From contig JAJEKV010000106.1 in assembly GCA_021234155.1 (NCBI GenBank), positions 2,318,221 to 2,382,220 on the forward strand: DNA of 64,000 bases, given 5' to 3'. Below the pieces are notes generated by a model. It saw only the letters and a program-made list of their open reading frames with translations. It ran no database searches and was not told the origin of the DNA. A program made the position numbers and the translations under genes. Below are positions 32,762-44,094 of the stretch, one piece after another (position 1 is the first letter of the stretch; every line of letters begins with the position of its first letter). The DNA is from Isoetes taiwanensis. Lineage: Eukaryota; Streptophyta; Lycopodiopsida; Isoetales; Isoetaceae.

Positions 32762-32810
32762 AAGCAAGAAGCAAGAAGCAAGAAGCAAGAAGTAAGAAGT
32801 AAGAAGTGAA
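32762..32810. repeat. 7-bp microsatellite (AGCAAGA)n
   Basis: Seven consecutive units of AGCAAGA/AGTAAGA within the CACTA element. Confidence 0.8.
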
Positions 32811-34400
32811 AGACAAAAAATCTTTCCTTACATGCTAAACAGAGAATCGAAGAAGTGCTTGCACCGCAAAACCTGAGAAAGGGCTGCAAAAAAGTATTTA
32901 CAAAACAAAGGCTTATTGACAAGAAAATGAAATATGGGAAGAGGAGAGTTACCGCCAATGAGAAGCTTCTTGCCAATGAAGACCTTGGCCCTGTAAGCTT
33001 TTTTTTTGGAGGGTCTTCCATAAATCGAAGAATCGAATGCAATTCAATTGTTTAAACTTAGCACGTATAATGTAACAAAGACATGCAAAAATCCAACATA
33101 TAAATCTCGCCCAAAGAACTTCGCTTTGCGAGAGACGACCATTTTCCCCGATTTCGCATGCACGCCACACTCGGGACTCCTAAAAGACCCATAATTCACT
33201 TACATCATATTACGACAATGATCATCGTTGGATTCATGAATGGCATTTGAAAACCATTAATTTGCTAAACCGCACGCAACATTATTACCATCTAAAAATC
33301 ACAGCGGTGCATGCAAAAAAAAAAGGGGAAAAAACTGACAGGTGCATGCAAATACTACAATGGGCTTGAAGAAACCGGGTTTCCTTATCCGATTTGCTTT
33401 CATTGGCAATGAAAATGAAAATGTGAGAAGAGGTTCATGAGGGCGCCAAATCAGCAAAAGGGGCGCATGTTTGGATATCCAACAAGAAGTGCCAAATTAA
33501 AATTTGCGAATGAGATATTCCCACCGCGGCTTCTCCCACCCACCCGGAGGCATTTTTGCAAGAAATAAATAACATAACTTACATAAGAAATAGGACAACT
33601 TTTAGGGTTTTGTATAGGGATTTGGCAAGGACAAAACAAAGGAAACTTTAAGAACTTAGAACAATTTTTGTTACCTTTTGTTGACATGCGATGATGATGT
33701 GGCATGCCATTGGTGACATGTCATGCCAAGTAAGCAATGCCAACTTTTTTGGGGGTAACTCGGGTTTTCCATGGGTTGATGTGGCTGGTGACATGGCAAG
33801 ATATGGGTGATGTGGACATGATGATGACCCTATGCACACCTCCGCGGCACGTTTGTCTCCATCCCGATGCAAAAATATAGGGTTCACGTTATGGGCTTTG
33901 CCGCCTTGCCACAAGTGGTCGAGGGATTTGGCGCGTAATATGTTTACCTTTATGGCACCAAAAATAGCATAGAAAAGATGATGTGGCACTCCAAGTGGTG
34001 ACATGGCATGCCAAGCAAGCAAGTTCAAGTTTTGACTAGGCCAAAATGAATAGATGTACATCTTTGGCCTTTTCATTGGGTGATGTTGGCAAATTTTGGA
34101 TGACATGGCGAGATGTTGGTGGCGATGGGACGTGATGGCTAGGACTTTATGCAAGAAATATGACAACCTTTGGATTTTTTGGAAGAGGAGTTTGGCAAGG
34201 AATAGAAAAAGGGAACTTCAAGAACTTAAAGTGTTGGTTGTCTTCTCCAGTCGAACAAGGCCAGCACTTTCTGGCGGCTGCCCTCACCGTAGGGAGGGAG
34301 AGGCCAAACCCAGGAGATGGACCCCAAAAGGTTGTCGAGGTAGCCTTTCCTTCCGGCACTTCTCCGGTGAGGCCCTATACTAATGCTCCCCTCCAGAACT

Positions 34401-34740
34401 TCGGTTCCCCGCCCAACCGTTGAATCCTCCATTCAAATAACTTGCTTTGAGCATGTCCGGAAAAATCCGCGATCGATGCGGGAGAACTTATCAAACCACG
34501 GGCGGCCCGTGGCGCGTGCCATGTAAAACCCAAGTATTTTTCGTTCGAATGCTGATGCAGGCTCCGAGCTCGGGTTCCCCTATCCGCCGTTGAATCCGTC
34601 ATTCATGTAACATGCTTCGAAGCGGGTTCAAAAAAATCCAAGATCGGGTCCAGGAGAACCTATCAAGCCGTGAGAAAAGCGTCTAGCGAGGCGGCCCGTG
34701 TAGAAACCCAAGTGTTTTGTCGTTCGAGCAGTACAAAGGC
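34401..34740. repeat. 170-bp GC-rich tandem duplication inside the CACTA element
   Basis: The segment GGTTCCCC..CCGTTGAATCC..ATTCA.. at 34403 recurs exactly 170 bp later at 34573, including the shared parts ATCAA(A/G)CC, GCGGCCCGTG and AACCCAAGT.TTTT.GTTCGA. Base composition is much more GC-rich than the rest of the transposon. Confidence 0.75.
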
Positions 34741-36037
34741 TCCGAAATGGAGATTCGACTTCGCCATATATGTCGCCCGTAATTGCCAAATTACCCAAAA
34801 TGACCAAGTTACATAGACATTTTTGGCAAAGAGAGGAATGAGAACACGCTACATGGCAGTATTCTGTAGCCACCTCCTAGGCTAATTGAGTACTGAACAT
34901 GTTGGACATGAGCTCTTGGCATGTTGGAGCCTAGGTGGCATTAGGGAAAAATGGTTTGCTTGCTTCATTGTTGAGATATGTTGTCTTTTTCCCATATGAG
35001 TCGCCATCCACATTACCCGTATGCTCACCATCGTTATTTTCCCCACCACTAGTTTGTTCATTTGTTGGAAAAAAATCCATAATGGTTTTGTGAATCACAT
35101 CCTCACCAACAAATGCATTGTGTGATCCAGACGCTTCATCTGAGGACTGCATGTACCACAATGACTATAAGCAGAAGTAACAATAGAAAATAAGAAAGAT
35201 ATAATGCCAATCCAGAAAAAATTGATGGGAAGACCACAAACAAATATACGCCGATATGAAGTATAAATATTAAAATGAATTTATCTATTGTAGGAGATAA
35301 CTTACACTATTTTCATTCTCTTCAAGATGATGTCCTTCATCAAGTTGAGTTGGTCGGTTCGACAAAGGTAGAATCTTCATGTTCTTGTTCTTTAATCCGA
35401 TAAGAACGATTAGACTTGCCTTTACATTTGTTGCACCAACAACTGCGCCCGATGGAGATAGAAAGCTTTGCTTGGGTCTCGTCAGCCCGTTTCCCCTTCA
35501 TCCGATCGCGGTCCAAATCATTCTTTCTATCAAGTAACATTCCTTAGCTAATACTAAATCTTTAATGATATATGAATACCAAACTCAATTCTACTAATAT
35601 ATTAGATACAAATTGGATGGCATTATGTTATAAATCTCATAGAAATGTTATAATGATGGTGTTATAAATTTGTTAAAAAATTGTTGCAACAGCCCACTTA
35701 AATTGCAATATAAAGTTGACAAAATGCTCCTCAAAGTTCCGTTAAGATATTAGATGAAATTTTGGATAATCGTTTGTTATAAGTCTTAAAAAAAAGTTGG
35801 CACAACTTAGCTTAAATATTGTTCAAAAGTTGTTGCAAAAACCTACTTAACATGCGATAGAAAGTTGACAAAAGGAGGTCATTGCTTTGACAAAAGATTT
35901 GACACTGTGTAGTAGACACAATGTTGACACAACACAAGCACTTTGTGTCAAGATAGTAGTAGTCGACACAAATTTGTCACTACACATAGGACTTGTCACA
36001 AGGGTTGACACTATACCCCCATCCTCTTGTAGTGTCA

Positions 36038-36900
36038 CGCGCATGTCTGTAGCCTGGCAGAATGTGTCTAGGGCATCCAGATGAGACTGCATAGCCGGAA
36101 GGTGGGCCGAGGAAGGTCAACATAAATAAAGCATAAATGGAGCCGGGGATGGTGCAAATACAAACCATCCCCATGCTCGAAGAAGCGTATTCGAAGGCGA
36201 GGGTCAATGTAGAGGCCAAAAGTGTTGATGAGAGGGGGCAGTCACGGACCCGAGCATTTATGGGTGAATGCTTGGCCCGTACCGCATCCGCCAAAACAAC
36301 TCTCATACATTTTGATATGGCATTACGCGCGCAGGCGGCCAGCCCAGGTTGATGCAGTCTAGCCCACGCCTTTTCGCGAGGAGGATGTCGATCGAGCGCC
36401 CAAGAAAGTCCACAAAGCGGCAATACAAGTCCGCCAATGGTTTTGGCCGTCTTCAATCGGTGCCATGATGTAAAGATATGGTCAAATCGTGGAGTGGTGG
36501 GGTCTAAAGCCCGCTTGTGTGAGGGGCTCATTGACATCTGGCCGCCTTTGCCCGGCAGTCAATCGCCGCCGAGAATGCCGACCAACGGTTTGGCAAAACC
36601 GAGGCCCGACCATGATCGCCCAAAGAATTGGCTAGGACAAAGGTGGGTCGCCCCCGCCTTTGTGAATGGGGACAACCCCGCTTGTGGTCCATTGTGGGAA
36701 ACCTTTCCCGCAATGCTGTTGAACAGGGGTAGTGAGGATTGGCACGGTCCGCCCCGCCCATTTGAGTAACTTCGCCTGCATACCAGCCGAGGTCACCGCC
36801 TTCCATTAGCCCCAAGTTCGGGGCCCTCCACAACATCCTCCTCGGCGAGAACCCATGGGGGCCATCGGGGGGTATGGCATACGCGTCCTCGGTGGGTCAT
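36038..36900 (-). pseudogene. LINE-C ORF2, reverse transcriptase N-terminal part
   Basis: Minus-strand pieces include SGVVPIHKGGG near 36660, LTQAGFRPHHST near 36490-36518, CRFVDF near 36410, VRDCPLSSTL near 36220-36247, FIYVDL near 36112 (remnant of the YADD box) and LDALDTFCQATDMRVTLQ at 36035-36090. The order and spacing fit a LINE RT palm. Frames change every 50-150 bases. The CACTA element entered directly after the last block. Confidence 0.75.
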
Positions 36901-37159
36901 AGAGTCAGGCCGCAAGTCCCATCGCCCGGGTGTGATGTCCCGTAAGGTCGGGCGGGCCTTCAAGCACTCTCAGCCAAAAGGTTCGAGGATGAGTGTCCAA
37001 AGAGTCAACATCTCCCCGGTGCCGGCAAGGTACCGCGACCTTTGTCTCTTTAGGATGGGCGCCAGATGCATCGGTGGTGGCTCAGAAACGGTACTGGATC
37101 CGCATCGTGACGGAGCTGGGCGCTGCGTTCTTTACATCCTGATCAAAAACCACCGGGGC

Positions 37160-38172
37160 TACGCTGAAAGGTTGCCGCCCCCGAAGCCCGGCCATGCCGA
37201 GGGTCTCCCAAAAACACCCAATCCGCTACATCCCGTGAATAGCTCGCCTTCAACCGGTCCGTCTACGCTTCTAGTAGGGGGTCCGCAGAACTGCCGCGGT
37301 GGCATCCATGAGCATCTACAGAAGTCCTCTACCGAGGATGGCGAGGGCTGGCATAGTGGGGCCCGGGCGCTTGCCAATCCATGCCTAAATAAAGTGAGAG
37401 GTGATCCCGAAGTCGACCTCATCATATCCGGCCGGTGCCCACCCGAAACAACCGGGATGAGATGGCATATCGCGCAATCCACGAGCACATAGTCCACCAC
37501 ACTAGACCCTCCCCCGATTGTCCCGTCTGCAGTGCACTTGTGAGAAGCGGGCCCCGGGGATGTGCCATTGCAAATTATCAAGTCAAAAATACCGCGATAG
37601 CAGAGCAACCGTCGCACAAAGCGAAGTGACTGGCCGTCATCCGATCCCTCGTGGCCGCTGTTGCCCCTGCATGAGACGTGGGCAGGACATCGTCGGCCGA
37701 GGGGGGTCAAGTCTCATGGGCTGCTCTACTCCGTCCAGTGCATTGAAATCCCAAGAAGGACGACCTACCCAACCGCCAGGCCGGGCCAGATGTCATCATA
37801 TAGATCGACATAAGGGTCCATCCTATCCGCGATCGGAGTGGCGCGATAGAAGGTGCTCGCGTGAGGGAAATAACAGCGCCGGAAAAGAGGGTTGCCATCG
37901 GTATTATGCACACGAACCCACAAGTACCGGTTGGTCCGTGCTACGCTCTCGAGGGTAAACCGAATGTGCCAAGATTGTCCAAGAGTAGCAAGCAACCCCA
38001 CCATGACCCCCTCCGCCCCTACCGGGCATTGAAGACCGAAATGTTGGTAACCGGATCAGTGCGTTCGTGTCGGGGCATGCTCCCATGTCTCCATCGGAAA
38101 GATGAGATCCATATCGGCCGCCACGGAATTGAGATCGGTCCCCATACGCCAAGGGAAGCCTCGGCAATTCCA
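37160..38172 (-). pseudogene. LINE-C ORF2, endonuclease domain
   Basis: From 38172 the minus strand reads WNCRGFPWRMGTDLNSV, FPMETWEHAPTR (catalytic Glu), a stop, then AEGVMVGLLATLGQSWHIRF, RVHNTDGNPLFRRCYFPHAS, PIADRMDPYVDLYDDIW and, after a frameshift, SWDFNALDG (the GDFN motif with Gly changed to Trp, at about 37742-37756). A later block contains DLIICNGTS and GGSSVVDYVLVDCAICHL. This is the full order of an AP-type LINE endonuclease, broken by at least three frame changes. Confidence 0.75.
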
Positions 38173-38433
38173 TGAGACCACCCAGAGGCACAATTCCTAT
38201 TGGCGATGATGGAGGGTAAGTCCTGATTAAATATGTGATGCACAATGCACAATGTTAGGAGTATATTTTTATTTTATATGTTATGAACATGGTTACAGGT
38301 AACATAATTGGCCCAAAATGATAAGCTAAGGACAAACTTTTTCCTAATATCAATCTTATGGGTGCTCCCCGCGCTTATTCCTCCCGATGCCACGACTTCA
38401 TAGCAGTCGGATGCTCTACTTCATTTGTTGGGG

Positions 38434-38922
38434 CGCTCAGATATCGAGTCAGGGGATGTGGTATTTGGGACATTTTTTGTGGTGTTTAGGCCATCCGATA
38501 TCGACCAAGTGGTATTTAGGCCAAAAAGTGGTGTTTTCGCCAAAAAGTGGTGTTTCGGCCAAAAATATGGTGTTTCGGCCAAAAAAGTGGTATTTCGCCA
38601 AAACCAAGCTAAACTCAGCAGGCTGGAGTCAAAATCTTTGGCTGGGATCCTTCTTGCGGACTCCACGGACGGCTTGAAATGCTTCAAAAGCCCTTCCAAT
38701 CGCTTTATCTTCCTCTTTAACACTAGTTTGATGAAGAGAGGAAGTGATTTGATTTCGATAGAGCCGGATCAAGCAAAAGATAGAGCCGGATCAAGCAAAA
38801 AATGACCTAAAACATTACGATTCTCGGGCTTAAAGCGTGAAGTGCGCACGATTGGTGATAACGGTGGCCGGAAACACCACAAAGAAAGTCCGGAAATACC
38901 ACATCCCGGACTCGATATACGA
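38434..38922. mobile_element. Fold-back / MITE-like element with 55-bp inverted arms and internal tandem repeats
   Basis: The left arm (38441-38494) reads ATATCGAGTC..GGGATGTGGTATTT, then TTTGTGGTGTTT and GGCCA. The right arm (38866-38922), in reverse complement, reads ATATCGAGTCCGGGATGTGG, TATTT, CTTTGTGGTGTTTCCGGCCA. Between the arms, directly after the left one, a 19-20 bp unit (GGCCAAAAAGTGGTGTTTC) is repeated about five times at 38500-38600. No target duplication could be fixed. Confidence 0.75.
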
Positions 38923-39751
38923 CGGTCCCAAAATCCCTGTTGTTGCAGCGGAAGGGGAGCAAATAAAGAATAAAGGATGTACAAGTTTCTGTAGGCCCAT
39001 GATTTATTTCCCTCGCCTTGCTCAGAAGTGGGGGATCGCATCAAAGATGCAAAACCATCAGAGAGTGTTGAAGGACTGGGCACCAAGAAATATTTAAAAA
39101 AGTCTTATAGAGGTGTGAGCAGTGCACCAGCTGGTGAATCTTCAGTTTCTGAAGTTAAGCCTAGTGACAGACGCCACAGCGAACCTGAAGTTTATGGCCT
39201 GAGATCGCCTGCAGGAAGATCTACACATTCTGAGATCTGGATTCTTTCTTTGAAATGCCTGCAGTTCCAGTTGCAACAAATACTGCGGATCGCCTTCTAT
39301 GGTTTCTCTTGCCAAAGCTCTAAACCCTGATACCGACAACCACAAACCATCTAAGAAGCAATCCAGTAGAATAGCAGCAGCGTACCCCATAGCCAACCCT
39401 CGAAGCTCTGTCCAGCTTTTTATCACAAATTTTGGCACCACAAAAACACCGGACACTCATGAAAATGGATTTAAAACACAGGACAAGCAGGCCAAAAGAT
39501 GAGAATTTAACTACTGATATTGATTTGGGTGCTCAGAACAAGCAGAAGCACAGTTTTAAAGAATTTCAAGCCTAAAACTATGATCATCATTTAAAACGAA
39601 GGAATGGACAAGACCAAAAAGAAGTAAAAGTGATCTACGAAAAGGCATTCGCATGAAAGAGCCGCTTTTGATAAATTAGAATGTTTATGCACGGATAAAA
39701 AATCTTGAAAGTTGGAGAGGTTTCCATGTTTGGGAGTCCAACATAAATCGG

Positions 39752-39817
39752 ACGGAGATAGTTTGAGCGATCCTAACACTTAACACGGAGATAGTTTGAG
39801 CGATCCTAACACTTAAC
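39752..39817. repeat. 33-bp perfect tandem duplication
   Basis: ACGGAGATAGTTTGAGCGATC then CTAACACTTAAC is present twice without differences. It is recent and lies about 150 bp beyond the stop codon of the STAY-GREEN-type gene. Confidence 0.85.
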
Positions 39818-39963
39818 ACTTTACATTATAAGGAAAAAGTGCAAGTATAAGAAAAAGTGCACACACTTCAAGTATAAAACGTATTATGTGTCTTTTCAGT
39901 AGTTGTTACGGAAGCCAGAGCAATTCTGAGAAAAACCTCTATAAATATATTTATAGCAAAGAA

Positions 39964-41147
39964 TCAGATTTGCAATGAAGAGAGGGAAAGCAATTGTGAA
40001 GAATACGGTTCTGGTCTGGCTGCTGCAGCAGATAGTAAAGATCCCCAGCAATCTGCTCTTGCATATTCCTCCTCTGTAGAGTGGTAATGCACCCAAACTA
40101 TGCTCCTATCAAGCTCTGGAATTCCACAAACATTTTTTGCTATCAACCTACACAAGCAAATAATATTATCATCAATCAATTGCATATTGCATATCAATAC
40201 CTGGGTGTTGCATAAGTAACTCTCTGTCTCCATGTCTTATTGCTCTCAATACCTGCTCAAGTACCAGCTTGCTATTGTTAATCTCATCTCCTAGTCTTCT
40301 AATTTATTAATCTCAGCTTCTGGTCTATTCTCAATCTGTTTAAGACTATAATCAGATGCTATACCAGAGGCATTTCTCGTTTGAATATTTTATTCCTCAG
40401 TGATGCTGGAGCTAGTAATGGATTCCCTCCACTAATATGGCAATGTATATGCAGAGATAGCACACCATTTCCTCTCCATTCTGCCACTATTTCATCCCTC
40501 ATTAGACGCGTATACCATCCTGCAAGCTGGTAATAATTCCAAACAAAGGATTACTTCTCAATTTGAATTCTAAGAGTTTAAAGTCAATCTTTTTTTACCT
40601 GCTCTTTATTGTGACTGGGACCAATTGTAAGTAGAAGCTCTTTCGTAAAATCGCTGTGAGTTAGGGTATAGGTCCGAGGAAGCAAGTTTCGCAGATTGGG
40701 GAGGTTTTTTATCCCATTTGCTCCATCTTGAAAAGCCACCGTAAGCTTGGAAGGATCAAATTCTTCGGGATCGAATAATCTTGCAACCTTGCAACATGCA
40801 TTGCCGACAGATCTGAAGCCAGTTACAGCTCCTATTTCATCAAAATCTTGCAATCTTGAACCACAATGTACAGAAGTAAACTCTAATTTCTATTTGCATA
40901 TTCCTAGGCATAATATTCATATAACCTCCAAATTTACATACAGTGCTTGTGGGTCATTCATAATTTGAGCCTAAGGTATTGAAATACTAACCGGAGCAAA
41001 GCTAGATCGGTTTGATCGCTTGTTGAGCAAGGCTAGAGGCTTCTGTGCAGGGACCCAAGTGAAGAACCGTCCATAGCTAAACGGCCGAGGCAGCAGGGCG
41101 CTCGGGGCCGCCATAGACAGAGGGATAAGATGTGTTGCCTCCACCAT
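39964..41147 (-). CDS. SGRL: STAY-GREEN-family magnesium dechelatase, probably SGR-like type (five exons, intact)
   Basis: Exons on the minus strand: 41147-40992, 40880-40599, 40526-40365, 40252-40201, 40115-39964. All four introns (111, 72, 112, 85 bp) are GT-AG, and the joined frame is open for 267 residues, a normal length for the family. The enzyme removes Mg from chlorophyll a or chlorophyllide in plastids, the entry step to chlorophyll breakdown. Landmarks: an S/R-rich plastid-type leader in exon 1; ARLFDPEEFDPSKLTVAFQD; LPRTYTLTHSDFTKELLL (exon 2); GWYTRLMRDEIVAEW and LHIHCHISGG (exon 3); VLRAIRHGDRELLMQHPE (exon 4); VWVHYHSTEEEYARADCWG (exon 5). T124, H127, D129 and D157 have the spacing of residues I recall as catalytic in a bacterial SGR. 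The Cys-rich C-terminal motif of classical SGR is absent, favouring SGRL. Exon 1 homology is weakest. Confidence 0.85.
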
Positions 41148-41220
41148 GCCTTTGAAATAATGTAACCTTTAAATAGTGGTTTTGTATAATAATACAGCCC
41201 TACATGTATATGGCGTTTGG
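41148..41220 (-). promoter_or_regulatory. Possible core promoter of the STAY-GREEN-type gene
   Basis: Upstream of the ATG the minus strand has TATTATTATACAAAA (about 41184-41198) and CTATTTAAAGG (about 41170-41180). Either could act as a TATA element, but the second is so close that it would put the start site at the ATG. Assignment is tentative. Confidence 0.25.
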
Positions 41221-42896
41221 TTCATCTTTTATCTTTTATTGCAAGCCATCGATGGTGGGGAATATTCCGGCATTGTACCAGATCGATGGCCCACATTATT
41301 TACAACTAAAGCCAGACAAACTTTTCCAATGGTGCACCTTGACCTCAATGGTCCAAAACCACAATATCATTAAATGACAGAAATTACATAAACCTTGGTA
41401 CACCGGATTTGCCACCATGGGTTGGCCTCATCTTCAATGAACAAGAGGCTTGCACGGCCGGATTAACGAAGGAATTTATGGAAAAAAAGCAGATGATCTC
41501 AGAATGTATGCATGTATTCTATGTATCTGGCGGCACTAGAAGCCGTTCCCATGCCTTCACGCAACCTACAATTTCTACGCCTTTGCAACCGCCAATCTCC
41601 CCATTTACGCATTGAAATGCTCGCGTTTTTCCTTGAAGAAACCTCTTGTTCCTCTCGTTTGGGATCACGAAGCCCATCCACGGAAGCTTTATAACAGGGG
41701 CATTGATTTTTGGCTCAATTGGAATGTGATAGCCCATCACTAAGCTTTTAACAGAGCACTAATTTTAAAAGCCCAATAGCAATATCTGTGGGCCAATTCA
41801 ACCAATTTGGATGACCAACAGGAAAATCATTATGCCCAAAGCGTAATGGGATTTTACGCTTCAATCCTCGCGAGAAACTTTAGCCCGATTTGGCTAATAT
41901 TACTCCCGATTTGGGGATTGAGAAGTCTACCCATCAAATGAAGAAGGGTTGAGAAGTCCATGAAACTCTAATTTGGCGTCTTCCCCTAGATAACGGCCAT
42001 TTCTGGGAACACGCCAAGAACTTCGGACTTTGCCTTGACCCACCAGCAACAATCCCGCACTCTGGAACATCGCCCTTTGTTACCGCACCAAAGAATCGGT
42101 TAATGATTGCTCTTATCAAATCGACTTGCAACCACCGATTCTGGCGAAGGTCTTGCAAGCGGGGCTTTGGATAAGTCCGAGATTTAGTCCCGTTCTAATC
42201 CTTGGTGGTTGTGATTTGGGTCATACTTGTATGTGCTTGTTGCCGCTTCATTGCATGAGGAATTTGTGCCACTCTGCATGCAGGGCCGACACAATGCGCC
42301 TACATGCCACAATGCCTCTCCTTCACGCCCTTGCCAAAAAAAGGGAGCATGCCTTCTTATCCACACCCTAAAAAGGGCCAATTTTTTTTCCTATTCTTCT
42401 TAACCTTTCCAAAGAGCATTTGCAAAAACATCCATGAAAAAAGGAATTGTCAAGCACCCAAAATAGCAATAACCATCCAAGCTCCTCTCACATGGCAAAT
42501 TATACCATTTTTTATACAATACGATACCGAAATCATAGTCCCCACCATTGCCAGAATACCCTCCCCAAACCCAAAACGAAATTAGCACGCTTATATGGCT
42601 TTATTATGTGTATCCGGTATAAGGTATATTTTGATATGTGGCCCTTGACGTGTTGTGAAGTGCTCTCACATGTTCTTGTGGTCTCATGAATAGGGTATTA
42701 GGATTTACCTCCTCCAGCTTTGGCACCAGAGAAAAAAATGTTTGAATGCTTGTGGCAATGAATATCAGCTCAAAGGCATTGCTCCTGCGATTTGCCCAAG
42801 ATTTAAGTTCCACCAAATAACGATAAAGGCCAAAGGGAAATCCCCGCCATACCCTCCCACCGTCGTTTCTAAGGTAAAAATTGGTCTTGGGCATAA
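41221..42896. other. No recognisable gene; upstream flank of the STAY-GREEN-type gene
   Basis: Short frames on both strands, none with a known motif. Light-response or ABA-response elements may be here, but I cannot support any from sequence alone. Confidence 0.35.
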
Positions 42897-42899
42897 TAA

Positions 42900-43241
42900 G
42901 GGTGTGGTCACATGTACATATCAACATGAAGGGATAGACGTCAAAATGTAAAAACTACAGGGTCACATGATGCTTTTGACATGGAGGGCTTGATGTCAAC
43001 ATCGATGGATTCAACCGGCTCTCTCGGGGTGAAGGAGTTCATGTTGACATGAACCCTTTAATTTTGACACGTTGCAATCTTGAACAGATTCACCCATTCA
43101 ATTTTTAAAAGTTTTTTTTGAACGGTTAATGACGTTTTGACGTGGCATTTCTTCTTTAAATGAACATGTGACCCCAATCTTTTATAAATGTTCAAGTCGA
43201 CATGAACGAGATCACGTCAACATCCTCATGTGACCCCGCCC
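42900..43241. mobile_element. Tourist-like MITE (342 bp)
   Basis: The left end GGGTGTGGTCACATG and the right end, in reverse complement, GGGCGGGGTCACATG are terminal inverted repeats with two differences. TAA flanks both sides (42897-42899 and 43242-43244), the 3-bp duplication of PIF/Harbinger-type elements. There is no coding capacity. Further inverted similarity (GGTCACATG, TTGACATG, GTCAACAT) runs inward from both ends. Confidence 0.75.
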
Positions 43242-44094
43242 TAAGTTAATACTAAAATAATGCTTCTGTAGCCAGTCGAAATCCCCAAATCCACGTAGAA
43301 AGGAGAGGTAACGGTCTTGCGTCGAATCGCTATGGCGATCGGAGGGATGGATAGATAGATCGGATTGAAGGAAGCAATCAGGAAAATGCCAGAAAACGGT
43401 TTTTGGGTTCCAAATGTAACACCGGAAAAGGGCACACCGGCGTACCAGAACCCCCAAAAACATTTTAAGTAAGTAGATAAAGTATAGGCGTGTCTTTTTC
43501 AACATTCACGACTGCCAATATTAAAGAAACACCTCCATCGAGGTGCGCATGTGCATGAGTCTAGATCCATGCATTTAAGTGCCTATATCCACACATTTAA
43601 GTAGTATCTTTTAATATTTTTGGGTTGCCCCTAGGGGGCAAACCCTTGCTCATGTGGGGTTTCCGGCATATTTTAAGCATATGCTAGAATATGCCTAGAA
43701 TATGCCAAAAAAGCGCTTCAAACTTGATGTTACTCGAACCGCGGTCGCGATGTTGATGGGCGACCATTGTGCAAACCCGCTAACTTAGGCACGGTGAAAA
43801 AATTTCGCCTATGGAGGTCGATGCATGCGCTAATACAAAGAAAAGCGTCGTTATGATTGCCTTCTCGGAGCTCCATTAGATAGAAGGGAGTACCTAACGC
43901 GATTTGTTTAGAGCATGGCGTAGCACTCCCCTCAAACCTCAAATGGACATGCCTTGGCACTCCTTGAAGCTAAAAACATAGTAGGATGCAGCTCAATCCG
44001 ATCATTCGGAATGGGAATGGCATGTCAGGCAAAGGAGAAGGTCGGTTTCTGCGACCCTGGATCAATCGGGTCTGCTGCCAATTTTTGAACTGTT
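43242..44094. other. No recognisable gene
   Basis: Short frames. A small repeated word (AGAATATGCCT) occurs near 43690. Nothing else was recognised. Confidence 0.35.

Larger units (their letters stand above)
31162..36034. mobile_element. CACTA (En/Spm-type) DNA transposon, non-autonomous, in LINE-C
   Basis: The left end is CACTACAAGAG..TATAGTGTC at 31162-31190. The right end, read in reverse from 36034, is CACTACAAGAG..TATAGTGTC. Both ends are flanked by TCA (31159-31161 and 36035-36037), the 3-bp duplication expected for CACTA elements. Subterminal regions are rich in TGTCA/TGACA words (31190-31400, 35880-36010), typical binding sites for the element's own protein. Inside I found only short charged frames (32021-32368, 34931-35161, 35340-35540, all minus) and no transposase motif. 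The LINE-C reading resumes on each side. Confidence 0.88.
29855..38172 (-). mobile_element. LINE-C: GC-rich non-LTR retrotransposon, split by a CACTA element
   Basis: Minus-strand order: endonuclease (38172 to about 37160), RT (about 36900 to 36038), CACTA insertion (31162-36034), ORF2 C-terminus with zinc box (31161 to about 30200), 3' UTR and (TTCC)n tail. Its GC content is visibly higher than that of all neighbours, which marks the host sequence on both sides of the CACTA element as one unit. Many small indels scramble the frame. No ORF1 was found, so the copy is probably 5'-truncated near 38200. Confidence 0.75.

Noticed and set aside
39142-39456. Open frames on both strands downstream of the STAY-GREEN-type gene as a second host gene
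   Set aside because: No motif, no splice support, and both strands are equally open.
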